Source of the DNA: Nisaea sediminum
GTDB lineage: Bacteria; Pseudomonadota; Alphaproteobacteria; Thalassobaculales; Thalassobaculaceae
NCBI RefSeq assembly: GCF_014904705.1
Contig: NZ_JACZCQ010000003.1
Coordinates: forward strand, 248,001-312,000
Length of the DNA stretch: 64,000 bases
Reading direction: 5' to 3'
This document shows, piece by piece, positions 18,534 through 27,786 of the stretch; position 1 is the stretch's first letter, and each line of letters opens with the position of its first letter. The translations under genes were made by a program, and so were the position numbers. The notes under the pieces were generated by a model that searched no databases, was not told the DNA's origin, and was given only the letters and a program-made list of their open reading frames with translations.

Positions 18534-18779
18534 TCTCTTGCTCCCTTGCGCCCGCGGCGGCCGGTCGCACTCCGGCGACGGCCCGGCGGGACGCTTCATC
18601 AACGTTCTTTTTCGATAAAGTGCCGGCCGCCGGTTTCGGGATTCTTGTTTTTGGCGCCTCTTGCGGTCGGCAAGAGTGCATTTTACGCCGAAAGATAACG
18701 GCGCGATATTTATTTCACGTACCAAGAAAACACGAAAACGAGAGCAAGTGTTCAGCAGGTCATAAACTCTTGCACAACC

Positions 18780-18860
18780 GTCATCCCGACGAAAGTCGGG
18801 ATCCACTTTCCGATGACCTGACGGCTCAGAGAGTGGATACCGGATCAGGTCCGGGGTGAC
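18780..18860. repeat. Dispersed ~81-bp palindromic repeat, copy 1
   Basis: Bounded by GTCATCCCG and CCGGGGTGAC as terminal inverted repeats, with an internal hairpin CCCGACGAAAGTCGGG. One of nine similar elements in this window, all between genes. Confidence 0.8.
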
Positions 18861-19399
18861 GATTGAGGGGAGCCGCCTTCTTCCCGGTCTTCCCCGTTGA
18901 GTTCCGCGAGGTTGTCCAGAAAGCGCGCGAGGTAACCGTTCAGCCGGCCGACATCCTCTTCCGAGAACCCTTCCAGCAGCTTGCGCTGCCGCGCCAGCGC
19001 GACCTCCAGCACCTCGGCATGGAGCGCATGCCCCTTCGCCGTCAGGAACCAGTCACGCCGCCGAGCACCGTCGTCCGGAGCGGCGAGACCGTCCGCCTCG
19101 AGACGTTTCAGGCACCGGCTGACCGCTCCCTTGTCGATGCCGATGGTCCGCGCGGCGTGGCTGACGCTGCTGCCCGGTTCGCGGGTCAGCATCACCAGCA
19201 TGCGCCAGTCCATCGCCCCGATGCCGAACCTCTCCTGGTAATGCCGGGCCGCGCTGCGGGTGAAACGGTTGGCGGCGAAGGTCAGGAGCACGGTCGGCGT
19301 CCGCCGGAAGCTCAGCGTCTCCTGCGCCTCCCCGCCCGCTTCGTCAGGAACGGCTACGAGGAAGAGAGAGTCCGGAAGGTCGCTGGTCTCGTCCGTCAT
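18845..19399 (-). CDS. MarR family transcriptional regulator
   Basis: A 184-aa MarR-type regulator. The winged helix is clear in IGAMDWRMLVMLTREPGSSV and AARTIGIDKGAVSRCLKRLE, with wing DGARRRDWFLTAKGH. The ATG at 19399 follows a suitable spacing; the C-terminus is slightly overlapped by repeat copy 1. It is divergent from a ferredoxin/P450 pair 109 bp away, which it probably controls; a TCAACA-N9-TGTTGA palindrome lies between. Confidence 0.88.
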   Translation of the reverse strand: MTDETSDLPDSLFLVAVPDEAGGEAQETLSFRRTPTVLLTFAANRFTRSAARHYQERFGIGAMDWRMLVMLTREPGSSVSHAARTIGIDKGAVSRCLKRLEADGLAAPDDGARRRDWFLTAKGHALHAEVLEVALARQRKLLEGFSEEDVGRLNGYLARFLDNLAELNGEDREEGGSPQSSPRT

Positions 19400-19458
19400 A
19401 TCCTGCCTTTTCGCTCCTCGGATGATCGCTCCCAGCATCCCAGAGAGAACCCGTTGAC

Positions 19459-19479
19459 TCAACAACACCCTTCTGTTGA
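19459..19479. promoter_or_regulatory. Palindrome TCAACA-N9-TGTTGA, candidate MarR operator
   Basis: An inverted repeat with 6-bp arms in the 109-bp space between the MarR gene and the divergent ferredoxin gene. Size and place suit a MarR-family operator; binding is not shown. Confidence 0.45.
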
Positions 19480-19508
19480 CATGACAACAAAAAAACGAGG
19501 GATATGGG

Positions 19509-19823
19509 ATGGAAACGATCAGCGTCACCTGGATCCTGCTGGACGGAACGCGAAAATCGGTCGCTGTCGAGACCGGCGGCAACCTTATGCAGGCCGCGCT
19601 CGACAACGGGATCGACGGCATCGTCGGCCAATGCGGAGGCAGCCTCGCCTGCGCCACCTGTCACGTCGTCGTCGAAGAGGCACCGTCGGCCCTGCCGGAG
19701 ATCGCCCCGGACGAGGACGACATGCTCGACATGGCCGAACCGGAGCGCCTGCCCGAAAGCCGCCTCTCCTGCCAGCTCGTCGCACTGCCGGAACTCGACG
19801 GCATCGTGCTGCGCGTACCCTGA
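19509..19823 (+). CDS. [2Fe-2S] ferredoxin
   Basis: A 104-aa plant/adrenodoxin-type ferredoxin. Cluster ligands are visible as GQCGGSLACATCHV (three cysteines, Cx5Cx2C) and the fourth in RLSCQLV. It should pass electrons to the cytochrome P450 encoded 17 bp downstream. No ferredoxin reductase gene is nearby, so a general one must serve. Confidence 0.93.
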   Translation: METISVTWILLDGTRKSVAVETGGNLMQAALDNGIDGIVGQCGGSLACATCHVVVEEAPSALPEIAPDEDDMLDMAEPERLPESRLSCQLVALPELDGIVLRVP

Positions 19824-19840
19824 CGCAACGGAGATCCCAT

Positions 19841-21013
19841 ATGTCCACCGCCCCGATCTACGAGATCGATCCGAAGACCTTCTGGAAGGATCCCTACCCG
19901 GACCTGAAACGGATGCGCGCCGAGGCGCCGATCGCCTATGTGCCGCAGCTCGGCGCCACGCTCCTCACCCGGCGCGACGACATCTTTGAGAACGAGAAGA
20001 AGATCGAGATCTTCTCCTCCGACCAACCCCAGGGCCTGATGACCGTCCTGATGGGGCAGAACCTGATGCGCAAGGACGGCGCCGCCCATATGGCCGAGCG
20101 CAAGGCGATCTTCCCTTCGGTCTCGCCGAAGACGGTGAAATCGGTATGGAAGGCGCAGTTCGAGACGGAGACCGCCAAGGCCCTCGAAGAGCTTCGTCCG
20201 CTCGGACGGGCCGACATGGTGAAGGACATCGCCAAGCGGGTCTCCGGCGAGGCGCTGAAGGCGATCACCGGCCTCACCAACATGAGCTGGCAGGAAATGG
20301 ACCGGGTCAGCCAGGGCATGATCGACGGCTGCGCGAACTATGCGGGCGATCCGGAAGTGGAGGCGCGCTGCCACGACTGCACCGGCTCCATCGACCGTCA
20401 TATCGACGGCATGATGCCGCTGCTCCGGGAGACGCCGGACAGCTCCATGCTCTCGGTGCAGATGCAGGCAGGCCTGCCGGAAGAGGCCGTCCGCGCCAAC
20501 ATCAAACTGACCATCTCCGGCGGCCAGAACGAGCCGCGCGACGTGATCGCAGGCCTCGTCTGGACCATGCTTACCCATCCGGAGCAGCTCGCCCTCGTCC
20601 GCGACGGCAAGGCCACCTGGCTCCAGGCCTTCGAGGAATATGCCCGCTGGATCTCCCCCATCGGCATGTCGCCCCGCCGGGTCGCGCGGCGCTATGAGGC
20701 AAAGGGCGTGACGTTCGAGCCGGAGGACCGGGTCTTCCTGATGTTCGGCTCCGGCAACCGGGACGAGGCGGCGTTCGAGGACCCGGAGCGCTTCGACGTC
20801 ACCCGCGACACCTCGCAATCCATCGCCTTCGGCGCCGGCCCGCATTTCTGCGCCGGCGCCTGGGCCTCGCGCTGCCTGATCGCCGAGGTCGCGCTGCCGA
20901 TGATCTTCGAGAACCTGCCGGGCCTCGCGCTCGCCGGTGAGGTCCCGTTCGGCGGCTGGGCCTTCCGCGGGCCGCTGGAGATGCCGGTGACGTGGGGTAC
21001 CATCGTGTCGTAA
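19841..21013 (+). CDS. Cytochrome P450
   Basis: A 390-aa class I-type soluble P450. The haem-thiolate segment FGAGPHFCAGAWASR holds the axial cysteine; the ExxR motif is EEYARW-like at about residue 266; the I-helix reads ISGGQNEPRD instead of the usual AGxET, so the common acid-Thr oxygen-activation pair is absent. The ATG at 19841 is directly preceded by GGAG; the reading frame extends upstream antisense to the MarR gene but is not coding there. The substrate is unknown. Confidence 0.93.
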   Translation: MSTAPIYEIDPKTFWKDPYPDLKRMRAEAPIAYVPQLGATLLTRRDDIFENEKKIEIFSSDQPQGLMTVLMGQNLMRKDGAAHMAERKAIFPSVSPKTVKSVWKAQFETETAKALEELRPLGRADMVKDIAKRVSGEALKAITGLTNMSWQEMDRVSQGMIDGCANYAGDPEVEARCHDCTGSIDRHIDGMMPLLRETPDSSMLSVQMQAGLPEEAVRANIKLTISGGQNEPRDVIAGLVWTMLTHPEQLALVRDGKATWLQAFEEYARWISPIGMSPRRVARRYEAKGVTFEPEDRVFLMFGSGNRDEAAFEDPERFDVTRDTSQSIAFGAGPHFCAGAWASRCLIAEVALPMIFENLPGLALAGEVPFGGWAFRGPLEMPVTWGTIVS

Positions 21014-21064
21014 GTTCTCACGTCGACAGGAAAAACCCCGACTTGCCGCAGAAAATCCTGAATA

Positions 21065-21505
21065 CTAGTCCTTCAGGGCTCCATTCAGTTTGTCCAGATC
21101 GAGGAACTCTTTAAAGCCTTGAACATTATTCTGTACCTTCTGGTGCGAGAAAATCTCCCGACCTGCAATCTGTCCCAAGACACTGAAACTGGTTTCCCAA
21201 ACTTCATCGCCCTCATGCTTCCTAGCTTCACGAAATTCTTCGGTGCATCGACTGGAGATCAATTCTGTGACCAGGGCCGCTGTCTTTCTATTCGCCGATT
21301 CGACGGCGGTCTCATCCGGTTTCGGGAGTTCTTCCAGAGCAGGATGATCGCGCAAGGTAAGAAAGATCCACAATGCCAAATCCGTACGCTCACTCTTCAG
21401 AGTGGAGACAATCAGACAGCGGGCAGCCTTGTCAGTATATGGCCCCGCCGAAGCATGAAACGAAAACCCGACGAGCAACAATGCCACAAAAGGAATACGC
21501 CACAT
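21065..21505 (-). CDS. Hypothetical secreted protein
   Basis: A 146-aa protein with a clear signal peptide (MWRIPFVALLLVGFSFHASA, then GPYTDK). The mature part is helical, with two cysteines (AARCLIV and SSRCTEEF) that may be bridged. Base composition is less GC-rich than its neighbours. I do not recognise the family. It is probably periplasmic and monocistronic. Confidence 0.65.
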   Translation of the reverse strand: MWRIPFVALLLVGFSFHASAGPYTDKAARCLIVSTLKSERTDLALWIFLTLRDHPALEELPKPDETAVESANRKTAALVTELISSRCTEEFREARKHEGDEVWETSFSVLGQIAGREIFSHQKVQNNVQGFKEFLDLDKLNGALKD

Positions 21506-21572
21506 TTTCCAGATACCTCTTCAGGCTGCTCAACTGAAACGCGCGGATCTTAGCATCCGGAGCTATCGGCAC

Positions 21573-22505
21573 TCATGAAATCTCCCGGGTGGCCGCGATC
21601 TTCCGAAACAACCGCCCGTCGATCGCCAGCAGTCCCGTCGCGATCAGGGCCATGCCCGCGAAATGCATCGGCGCCAGAGCTTCGTTCAGGAACAGCACGC
21701 CGAGCAGGATCGCGCTCACCGGCACCAGCAAGGTGACCAGCAGCAGGTTCATCGCCCCCGCCCGCTTCAGCAGCTCGAAATAGAGGATGTAGGCGAAGGC
21801 GGTGCAGAGCAGAGCCAGCCCGGCGAGCGACGCGACGGTCTCCGTCGACGGCATGGGCAGGGTCCAGGGCCGGTCGACGAGGGTGACCGCCGGGATCAGC
21901 AGCAGCGTCGAGGCCGTCACCTGGCCCGCGGCGGTCTGAACAGGCTCGATCCCCATGCCCTTGAAGCGCCGGCCGAAGACGCCGCCGAAAGCATAGCTGA
22001 GCGCGGCGCCGAGCAGGGCGAGCTGGCCGAGCAGCGTGCCGGCGATGCCGCCGGAGAGATCCTCGCCCACCATCAGCGCCACACCACCGAAGCCGAATGC
22101 GACGCCGAGGACGCGGAGCGGTCTGATCCGCTCGTCGTCGGTCATGAAATGGGCGACCAGAACGCCGAAGATCGGCGTCGCCGCGAGGAAGATCGAGGCA
22201 AGTCCGCTGGCGATCCGGGTCTGGCCGAAGACGATCAGCGAGAACGGCACGGCGTTGTTGAGGAAGCCCATGATCAGGAACGCCCGGAGCGCTTTCCAGT
22301 CCGTCGGCATCCGGTAGCCGAAGAGCGGCAGCGCCATCTGCATGACCAGCGCGGCGAGGCCGACCCGGACGAGCACGATGGTCAGCGGCGGAACGTCCGC
22401 GACGGCGACGCCGACGAAGAAGAAGGACCCGCCCCAGACCGCGGAAAGCAGAATGAGGATGCCCCATTCGACCGGCCCCATCGTCAGGTTCACTTGTGCA
22501 TTCAT
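21573..22505 (-). CDS. DMT superfamily (EamA) transporter
   Basis: A 310-aa inner-membrane protein with about ten hydrophobic segments in two EamA repeats (first repeat includes GGSFFFVGVAVADVPPLTIVL, second LLGAALSYAFGGVFGRRFKG). Such proteins export amino acids or other small metabolites. The ATG at 22505 was chosen as the start of the first hydrophobic helix. Substrate unknown. Confidence 0.88.
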   Translation of the reverse strand: MNAQVNLTMGPVEWGILILLSAVWGGSFFFVGVAVADVPPLTIVLVRVGLAALVMQMALPLFGYRMPTDWKALRAFLIMGFLNNAVPFSLIVFGQTRIASGLASIFLAATPIFGVLVAHFMTDDERIRPLRVLGVAFGFGGVALMVGEDLSGGIAGTLLGQLALLGAALSYAFGGVFGRRFKGMGIEPVQTAAGQVTASTLLLIPAVTLVDRPWTLPMPSTETVASLAGLALLCTAFAYILYFELLKRAGAMNLLLVTLLVPVSAILLGVLFLNEALAPMHFAGMALIATGLLAIDGRLFRKIAATREIS

Positions 22506-22730
22506 GCCGTTCAGGTCTTTCCGGTCGAGAGATCGTGTCCGCGTGGCAGTGTTTTATCCCGCCACGCCGTCCGCCGCCGCCGCGAAACGGGCAGCGAACC
22601 CCTGCATAGACGAGATCAATGCCGTCAGAACTCCGTTTCTTGCGCGGCATAGCGCCTGCGCCCATTCGGCGATTGAGCGCGCCCCGGAGCGCGGATAGTC
22701 TGACCGGAAAATCTGATGGGAGAAAACGCC

Positions 22731-24125
22731 ATGCAGGCCCGCATCGAGGCTTCGGCGATCACGCCGGTTCTGGAGCAGCTCCGCGAGCGCTTCGGCCAAC
22801 GCTTTTCCACCGCCCCCGCCATCCTCGAACGGCACGGCCAGGACGAGAGCTATCACACGCCCATGCCGCCGGACGGCGTCGTCTTCGCCGCGAGTACCGA
22901 GGACGTGGCGGAGGTGGTCCGGCTCTGCGCGGAGCACCGCGTTCCGGTCATTCCCTTCGGCACCGGTACCTCGCTCGAAGGCCATATCGGCGCCCTCGCC
23001 GGCGGGATCTCGATCGATCTCTCGCAGATGAACAACATCCTCGAGGTGAATGCCGAGGATCTCGACTGCCGGGTCGAGGCGGGCGTCACGCGCAAGCAGC
23101 TCAACACCCATCTGCGCGACCAGGGCCTGTTCTTCCCGATCGACCCCGGCGCAGACGCCTCGATCGGCGGCATGGCGGCGACCCGCGCCTCCGGCACCAA
23201 CGCGGTGCGCTACGGCACGATGCGGGAGAATGTGCTCTCGCTCACCGTCGTCACTGCATCCGGCGAGATCATCCGCACGGCGCAGCGCGCCCGCAAGAGC
23301 TCGGCCGGCTACGACCTGACCCGCCTCTTCGTCGGCTCCGAAGGCACGCTCGGCGTGATCACCGAAGTGGCGCTGAAACTCTACGGCATCCCCGAGGCAA
23401 CCTCGGCCGCGGTCTGCCAGTTCGGCGATCTCGAAAGCGCGATCAATACGGTGATCCTGACCATCCAGTCCGGCATCCCGATGGCGCGGATCGAGCTCCT
23501 GAACGACAGCCAGATGGAAGCCTGCATCCGCTTCTCCGGGCTCGAGGGCTACGAGAAGAAGCCGACCCTGTTCTTCGAGTTCCACGGCAGCGAGACCGGC
23601 GTGAAGGAACAGGCGGAAGCCGTCGAGGCGATCGCCGGCGAATTCGGCGGCAGCGCCTTCCAGTGGGCCGAGAAGGCGGAGGACCGCAACAAGCTCTGGG
23701 AAGCGCGGCACAACGTGCATTACGCGATCAAGTCCATGCGGCCCGACTGCGAGGTCATGGCGACTGATATCTGCGTGCCGATCTCCCGCCTCGCAGAGGC
23801 GATCCTCGAAGCCGAGAAGGATCTCGCCGCGACCGGCCTCAAGGCCGGCATCGTCGGCCATGTGGGCGACGGCAATTTCCATGTCGGCTATTGCATCGAT
23901 CCGAAGAACAAGGAAGAGGTCGAGGCCGCCAAGGGCCATAATGAGCGCATGGTGATGCGCGCCATCGCGGCCGGCGGCACCTGCACCGGAGAGCACGGCG
24001 TCGGCCAGGGCAAGATCCGCTACATGGAGGCGGAACACGGGGCCGCGCTCGGCGCGATGAAGGCGATCAAGCAGGCGCTCGACCCGCTCGGCATCATGAA
24101 TCCCGGGAAAGTTCTGCCCGCCTGA
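22731..24125 (+). CDS. FAD-linked oxidase, D-lactate dehydrogenase-like
   Basis: A 464-aa protein of the GlcD/D-lactate dehydrogenase (cytochrome) family. The FAD-binding type 4 domain is seen in VIPFGTGTSLEGH and PGADASIGGMAATRASGTNA; the C-terminal FAD-oxidase domain has GHVGDGNFHVG and GEHGVGQGK with metal-binding residues. The likely reaction is oxidation of a D-2-hydroxy acid with electrons passed to quinone or cytochrome c. I chose the ATG at 22731, which has GGGAGAA upstream, over the ATG five codons earlier that overlaps this site. Confidence 0.9.
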   Translation: MQARIEASAITPVLEQLRERFGQRFSTAPAILERHGQDESYHTPMPPDGVVFAASTEDVAEVVRLCAEHRVPVIPFGTGTSLEGHIGALAGGISIDLSQMNNILEVNAEDLDCRVEAGVTRKQLNTHLRDQGLFFPIDPGADASIGGMAATRASGTNAVRYGTMRENVLSLTVVTASGEIIRTAQRARKSSAGYDLTRLFVGSEGTLGVITEVALKLYGIPEATSAAVCQFGDLESAINTVILTIQSGIPMARIELLNDSQMEACIRFSGLEGYEKKPTLFFEFHGSETGVKEQAEAVEAIAGEFGGSAFQWAEKAEDRNKLWEARHNVHYAIKSMRPDCEVMATDICVPISRLAEAILEAEKDLAATGLKAGIVGHVGDGNFHVGYCIDPKNKEEVEAAKGHNERMVMRAIAAGGTCTGEHGVGQGKIRYMEAEHGAALGAMKAIKQALDPLGIMNPGKVLPA

Positions 24126-24268
24126 TCCTCAGCTCCGACACGGAAAGCCCCATGCCTTAGCCCAGCGGCACCATGAAGGCCATCGTCGGCTGCGCTATCG
24201 AAGCAGGCGGGCCATATCGGGAAAATCAACATCACGCCCCGAAACGGGGCCATCCGAAAGATTGAAGC

Positions 24269-24967
24269 ATGACCGAAATCCGCCTCGAATGGGGAGAAGC
24301 CGGAGTCGCGAAGCTATGTCACTGGGCGAACGCAGTGGTCATCGTCGATGTGCTCTCCTTCTCGACCTGCGTCTCCATCGCCGCCGACCGGGAGATCCAG
24401 ATTCTGCCGTTCGAGCACGACTACGAGGAGGCCGCCGCCTTCGCCGTTTCGAAGGAGGCAATTGTCGCCAAGCGGCGGCGCGACGCCACGAACAACGACG
24501 TCTCGCTCTCGCCGGCGAGCTTTACCCGGGCGAGTCCGGGCACGCGCTATGTCCTCCCCTCGCCCAACGGCGCCACCCTCTCGAGACTCGCCAGCGACCG
24601 AGAAGTCTTCGCCGGCTGCCTCCGGAATGCGCGGGCGGTGGGCAAGGCACTCTCGAAATTCCACAAGGTCGCGGTGATCCCCGCAGGCGAACGCTGGAAC
24701 GACAACTCGCTCCGCCCGGCAATCGAGGACTGGCTCGGCGCCGGCGCCATCGTCGACGCGATGAGCGGAGCTCGTGCGCCCGAGGCGGAAATCGCCGTAC
24801 GCTCTTTCCGCTCCGCGAACGGCGAGCTTGCGCTCCTGATCGGCGAAAGCGAGAGCGGGCGGGAGCTCGCCGGCTCCGGCTATGCCGAGGATGTGACCTA
24901 TGCCGCCGAACTGAATGTCAGCGGCCGTGTGCCGAAGCTGAAGAACGGCGTGTACAGCGCCGTCTGA
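24269..24967 (+). CDS. ComB-like 2-phosphosulfolactate phosphatase
   Basis: A 232-aa ComB family protein: VVIVDVLSFSTCVSIA near residue 25 (Mg-binding Asp), YVLPSPNGATLSRLA, then VIPAGERWNDNSLRPAIEDW and ELNVSGRVPKL. The named reaction is hydrolysis of 2-phosphosulfolactate to sulfolactate, known from coenzyme M synthesis and bacterial sulfolactate formation; bacterial homologues are widespread and their physiological role here is uncertain. No other sulfolactate genes are adjacent. Confidence 0.85.
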   Translation: MTEIRLEWGEAGVAKLCHWANAVVIVDVLSFSTCVSIAADREIQILPFEHDYEEAAAFAVSKEAIVAKRRRDATNNDVSLSPASFTRASPGTRYVLPSPNGATLSRLASDREVFAGCLRNARAVGKALSKFHKVAVIPAGERWNDNSLRPAIEDWLGAGAIVDAMSGARAPEAEIAVRSFRSANGELALLIGESESGRELAGSGYAEDVTYAAELNVSGRVPKLKNGVYSAV

Positions 24968-25040
24968 GGCCCCTTCCGGAAAGAGAAAAAGGACGGCCTC
25001 GCTGCCCGGGGCGGGCTCTTCCCTTTGGTGGGGTAAGGCT

Positions 25041-25633
25041 TCAGGCATCAGCATGCCGAGACCGATAGCAGCTGTCAGGCCGCCAATACCGCGGGTGACC
25101 GCGAGGGCGAACGTGGCGCGCTCGGTGAAGAGCTTCTGCAGGCCGAGTCCGGCGCCAAGACCGGCGACATGCAGCAGCGCGGTCGCGGCGACGAAGCCGG
25201 CGCCATAGGTCAGCGCGCTGGCGGCACCGATCTCGCCGCCATGCGCATGACCATGGAACAGCGCGAAGGTGCCGACGACGGCGGCGCAGACACCGGTCGG
25301 GAGGCGCACAGCGGCCGCGACCAGCAGGCCGAGGGCGACGACGGAGGCGAGAATCGCGGGCTCGACGAAGGGCAGTGCGACGCCGGAGAGTGCCAGCACG
25401 AAGCCAAGCGCCATGCAGCCGACAAAGGCGAGCGGCACGCCGACCAGCGCGCGGCCACCGATCTGGAAGGCCCAGATGCCGACGGCGATCATGGCGAGGA
25501 TATGGTCGGCACCGAAGAACGGGTGGGAGATACCGGCCGCAAAAGAGCCGTGCTCGGCGGGATTGAGATGGGCAAAGGAGGTCGAGGTGCCTGCAACAAG
25601 CATTGCGGCGCCGAGGGCGAAGGCTCTAAGCAT
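25041..25633 (-). pseudogene. HupE/UreJ-like membrane protein with 3' frame problem
   Basis: The first ~195 codons from the ATG at 25633 encode a HupE/UreJ-type protein: a signal-like first helix (MLRAFALGAAMLVAGTSTSF), the AHLNPAEHGSFAAGISHPF and GADHILAMIAVGIWAF metal-binding histidines, FALFHGHAHGGEIG, and six or so hydrophobic helices ending RGIGGLTAAIGLGMLMPEA. Family members end at this point, but here the frame has no stop and runs on antisense through comB to 24314. A TGA lies at 25041-25043 in the neighbouring frame, so loss of one base near the end would explain it. HupE/UreJ proteins are nickel or cobalt permeases. Whether this is a real mutation or a sequence error is open. Confidence 0.7.
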
Positions 25634-25729
25634 GAAATGATCCTTTGTTGAAGTCGATCCGGCGCCCCGGGATGGGTCGCGCTCTGTTATCGTTGCACAG
25701 CAGCATTTCTTAACCAAGAGGCCTGTTCC

Positions 25730-26233
25730 ATGACCGACACCCTTCCGGAGATCCGCGCCATCCTCGAAGCATCCCCATACGCTTTCGAGGTGATGGATTG
25801 CGATCCGGAACTCGCCGACACGGCCGTCTTCTGCGCGCGCTACGGCAAGGCGCCGGAGGATTCGGCGAACACGATCCTGATTCGCTCCAAGACCGGCGAG
25901 CTGAAATATGCCGCCTGCATCGTGCTCGCGACCCACCGGCTGGACGTGAACAAGGTGGCGCGGAAGAAGCTCGGCGCGCGGAAGGTCTCCTTCGCCGGCG
26001 CCGAGGAAACGCGGGACCTGACCGGCATGGAAATCGGCGGGGTCACCGCGCTCGGCCTGCCGTCCGACTTGCCGCTCTGGATCGATGCCGACGTGATGGC
26101 CCGTCGGGAGATCATCCTCGGCGGCGGCAACCGTTCCTCGAAGCTGATCGTCGACCCGAAACTGCTGCTCGACCAGCCTCTTGCAGAAGTCGTCGAGGGT
26201 CTCGCCAACCCGATCGAAAAAACGGCAAGTTAA
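25730..26233 (+). CDS. YbaK/EbsC family aminoacyl-tRNA editing-domain protein
   Basis: A 167-aa free-standing YbaK-type editing domain: NTILIRSKTGELKYAACIV, then VNKVARKKLGARKVSFA with the conserved lysine, and a final segment WIDADVMARREIILGGGNRSS typical of the family. Such proteins hydrolyse misacylated tRNA such as Ala- or Cys-tRNAPro. It is monocistronic with an ATG well placed after CCTGTTCC. Confidence 0.9.
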   Translation: MTDTLPEIRAILEASPYAFEVMDCDPELADTAVFCARYGKAPEDSANTILIRSKTGELKYAACIVLATHRLDVNKVARKKLGARKVSFAGAEETRDLTGMEIGGVTALGLPSDLPLWIDADVMARREIILGGGNRSSKLIVDPKLLLDQPLAEVVEGLANPIEKTAS

Positions 26234-26312
26234 CCGAAAGAAAACGCTTCCGCTGGCAAGATCGCAGTGGCAATTGATCGCCTTCGCATGCCTTACGGAG
26301 CCAAGCAGTTCC

Positions 26313-27074
26313 ATGTGCCGTGTCGCCGCCTATCTCGGCGCGGATGTCGCGCTCGAGGACATCATCATCAGACCCCGCCACTCGCTCCTGCAACAGAGCC
26401 AGGCGGCCACCGAGGCCAAGCTCGCCGTCCAGGGCGACGGTTTCGGCATCGCCTGGTACGCCGGCGACGAGCGGCCGGGCCTCTACCGCGACGTGCTGCC
26501 CGCCTGGTCGGACGGCAACCTCACCAGCCTCTGCCGGATGATCGCCTCGCGGCTCTTCCTCGCCCATGTCCGCGCCTCGACCGTCGGCGAGACCGCGCGC
26601 ACCAACTGTCATCCCTTCGCCCACGGCCGCTGGTGCTTCATGCATAACGGCGAGATCGCCGACTTCGCCCGCATCCGTCGCGCGCTCGAGGCGCTGCTAC
26701 CGGACACGCTCTATCTTTCGCGCCGGGGCACCACCGATTCCGAACTCTTCTTCCTGCTCGCCCTCGCCGAGGGACTGGACGAGGATCCGCCGGAAGCGAT
26801 CCGCCGCACCATCGCGCGGATCGAGCAGGTCCAGGGTACGGTCGCGCATCCGAACCGGCTGACCTGCGTCTTCAGCAACGGCAGCGATATCTGGGGCTTT
26901 CGCCGCTCAAGCGACGGGCTGAGCCCGACGCTCTATGTCTCGGAAAGCTTCGCCACCGGGGGCCTCACTCTCGCCTCCGAGCCGCTCGACGAACGCGGCG
27001 CCCACTGGTGCAGCGTCGCCGAGGGCCAGATCGTACGGCTGTCAGCCGGCGGGGTATCGGCGGCGATGCTCTGA
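26313..27074 (+). CDS. Class II glutamine amidotransferase
   Basis: A 253-aa class II (Ntn-type) glutamine amidotransferase. It begins MCRVAAYLG, with Cys2 as nucleophile after Met removal, and has FGIAWY, RLFLAHVRAST and WCFMHNGEIADF, then GTTDSELFF. The family includes EgtC and YafJ; the ergothioneine genes egtB and egtD are not in the window, so the role is unassigned. The ATG at 26313 was chosen because Cys must be residue 2. Confidence 0.88.
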   Translation: MCRVAAYLGADVALEDIIIRPRHSLLQQSQAATEAKLAVQGDGFGIAWYAGDERPGLYRDVLPAWSDGNLTSLCRMIASRLFLAHVRASTVGETARTNCHPFAHGRWCFMHNGEIADFARIRRALEALLPDTLYLSRRGTTDSELFFLLALAEGLDEDPPEAIRRTIARIEQVQGTVAHPNRLTCVFSNGSDIWGFRRSSDGLSPTLYVSESFATGGLTLASEPLDERGAHWCSVAEGQIVRLSAGGVSAAML

Positions 27075-27307
27075 CTCCGGTCTGCCCTGAACCGTCCCTC
27101 GAAGGAGCGCGATGATCGAGTGGTTGGGGGTCAGGCCCATCCGATTCCCATCCCACAATTTTATAATTTGCATTTATAAGGAAAATACTACTTTTAGTTG
27201 TATAACTGAGAAATGCCGATAAGATCCTCGTTATCCTAGTCCGGAAGGCCGAAGACCGTCCTGTTACGCGATGTGCAGGCCTTCCCCTCACTTATGGAGA
27301 AGCGAGA

Positions 27308-27667
27308 ATGTGCCGGATATTTCTAGCTACGACGCTGTTCATGGCCTTGCTGGCCGGGAGGGCGCTGGCCGACGATGGTTTCACCCTGAACCAGAACCCC
27401 CTCAATAATGCGACGGGCGGGTCGATTGGCGTCTTCATAGGCACCGGTGCGGTCGAGGTCAAAGCAGGCGAGACATCCGACCCGCAATCCGGCGATGTGT
27501 CGTCCGTTATCGGAAACCCGCCGTTTTTGTGCCGTCTGACAGGCGGGATCTTCAACAAGAACCCAACCAAGGGTGCTGTCGTCACAGTCACATTCGATCT
27601 GTCGCAGTTCACCCTGAGGCTCCTGCAAGGCGACGACATCCTGTATCTGAAGGACTGCAGCAGCTGA
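27308..27667 (+). CDS. Small secreted protein, paralogue of the one at 18153
   Basis: A 119-aa protein with a signal peptide (MCRIFLATTLFMALLAGRALA, then DDGF). The mature part contains FLCRLTGG and a C-terminal LYLKDCSS, with GAVVTVTFDLSQFTLRLLQG between. The spacing and pattern match the secreted protein at 18153-18533. The ATG follows GGAGAAG. Function unknown. Confidence 0.75.
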   Translation: MCRIFLATTLFMALLAGRALADDGFTLNQNPLNNATGGSIGVFIGTGAVEVKAGETSDPQSGDVSSVIGNPPFLCRLTGGIFNKNPTKGAVVTVTFDLSQFTLRLLQGDDILYLKDCSS

Positions 27668-27786
27668 CAGCCAAGCGCTTCCTGCGCTCCCGGAACAGGC
27701 TTTTGAAACGGAGGGAAACACGTCGTCCGCGATACAGAGTTGAGTACTTCCGTCACCTTATGCTCAGGTGACTTCGGGAGGCCCAT

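Noticed and set aside
24314-25040. Extension of the HupE-like frame through comB
   Set aside because: The extension is antisense to a well-supported gene and has no resemblance to HupE; better explained by an indel.
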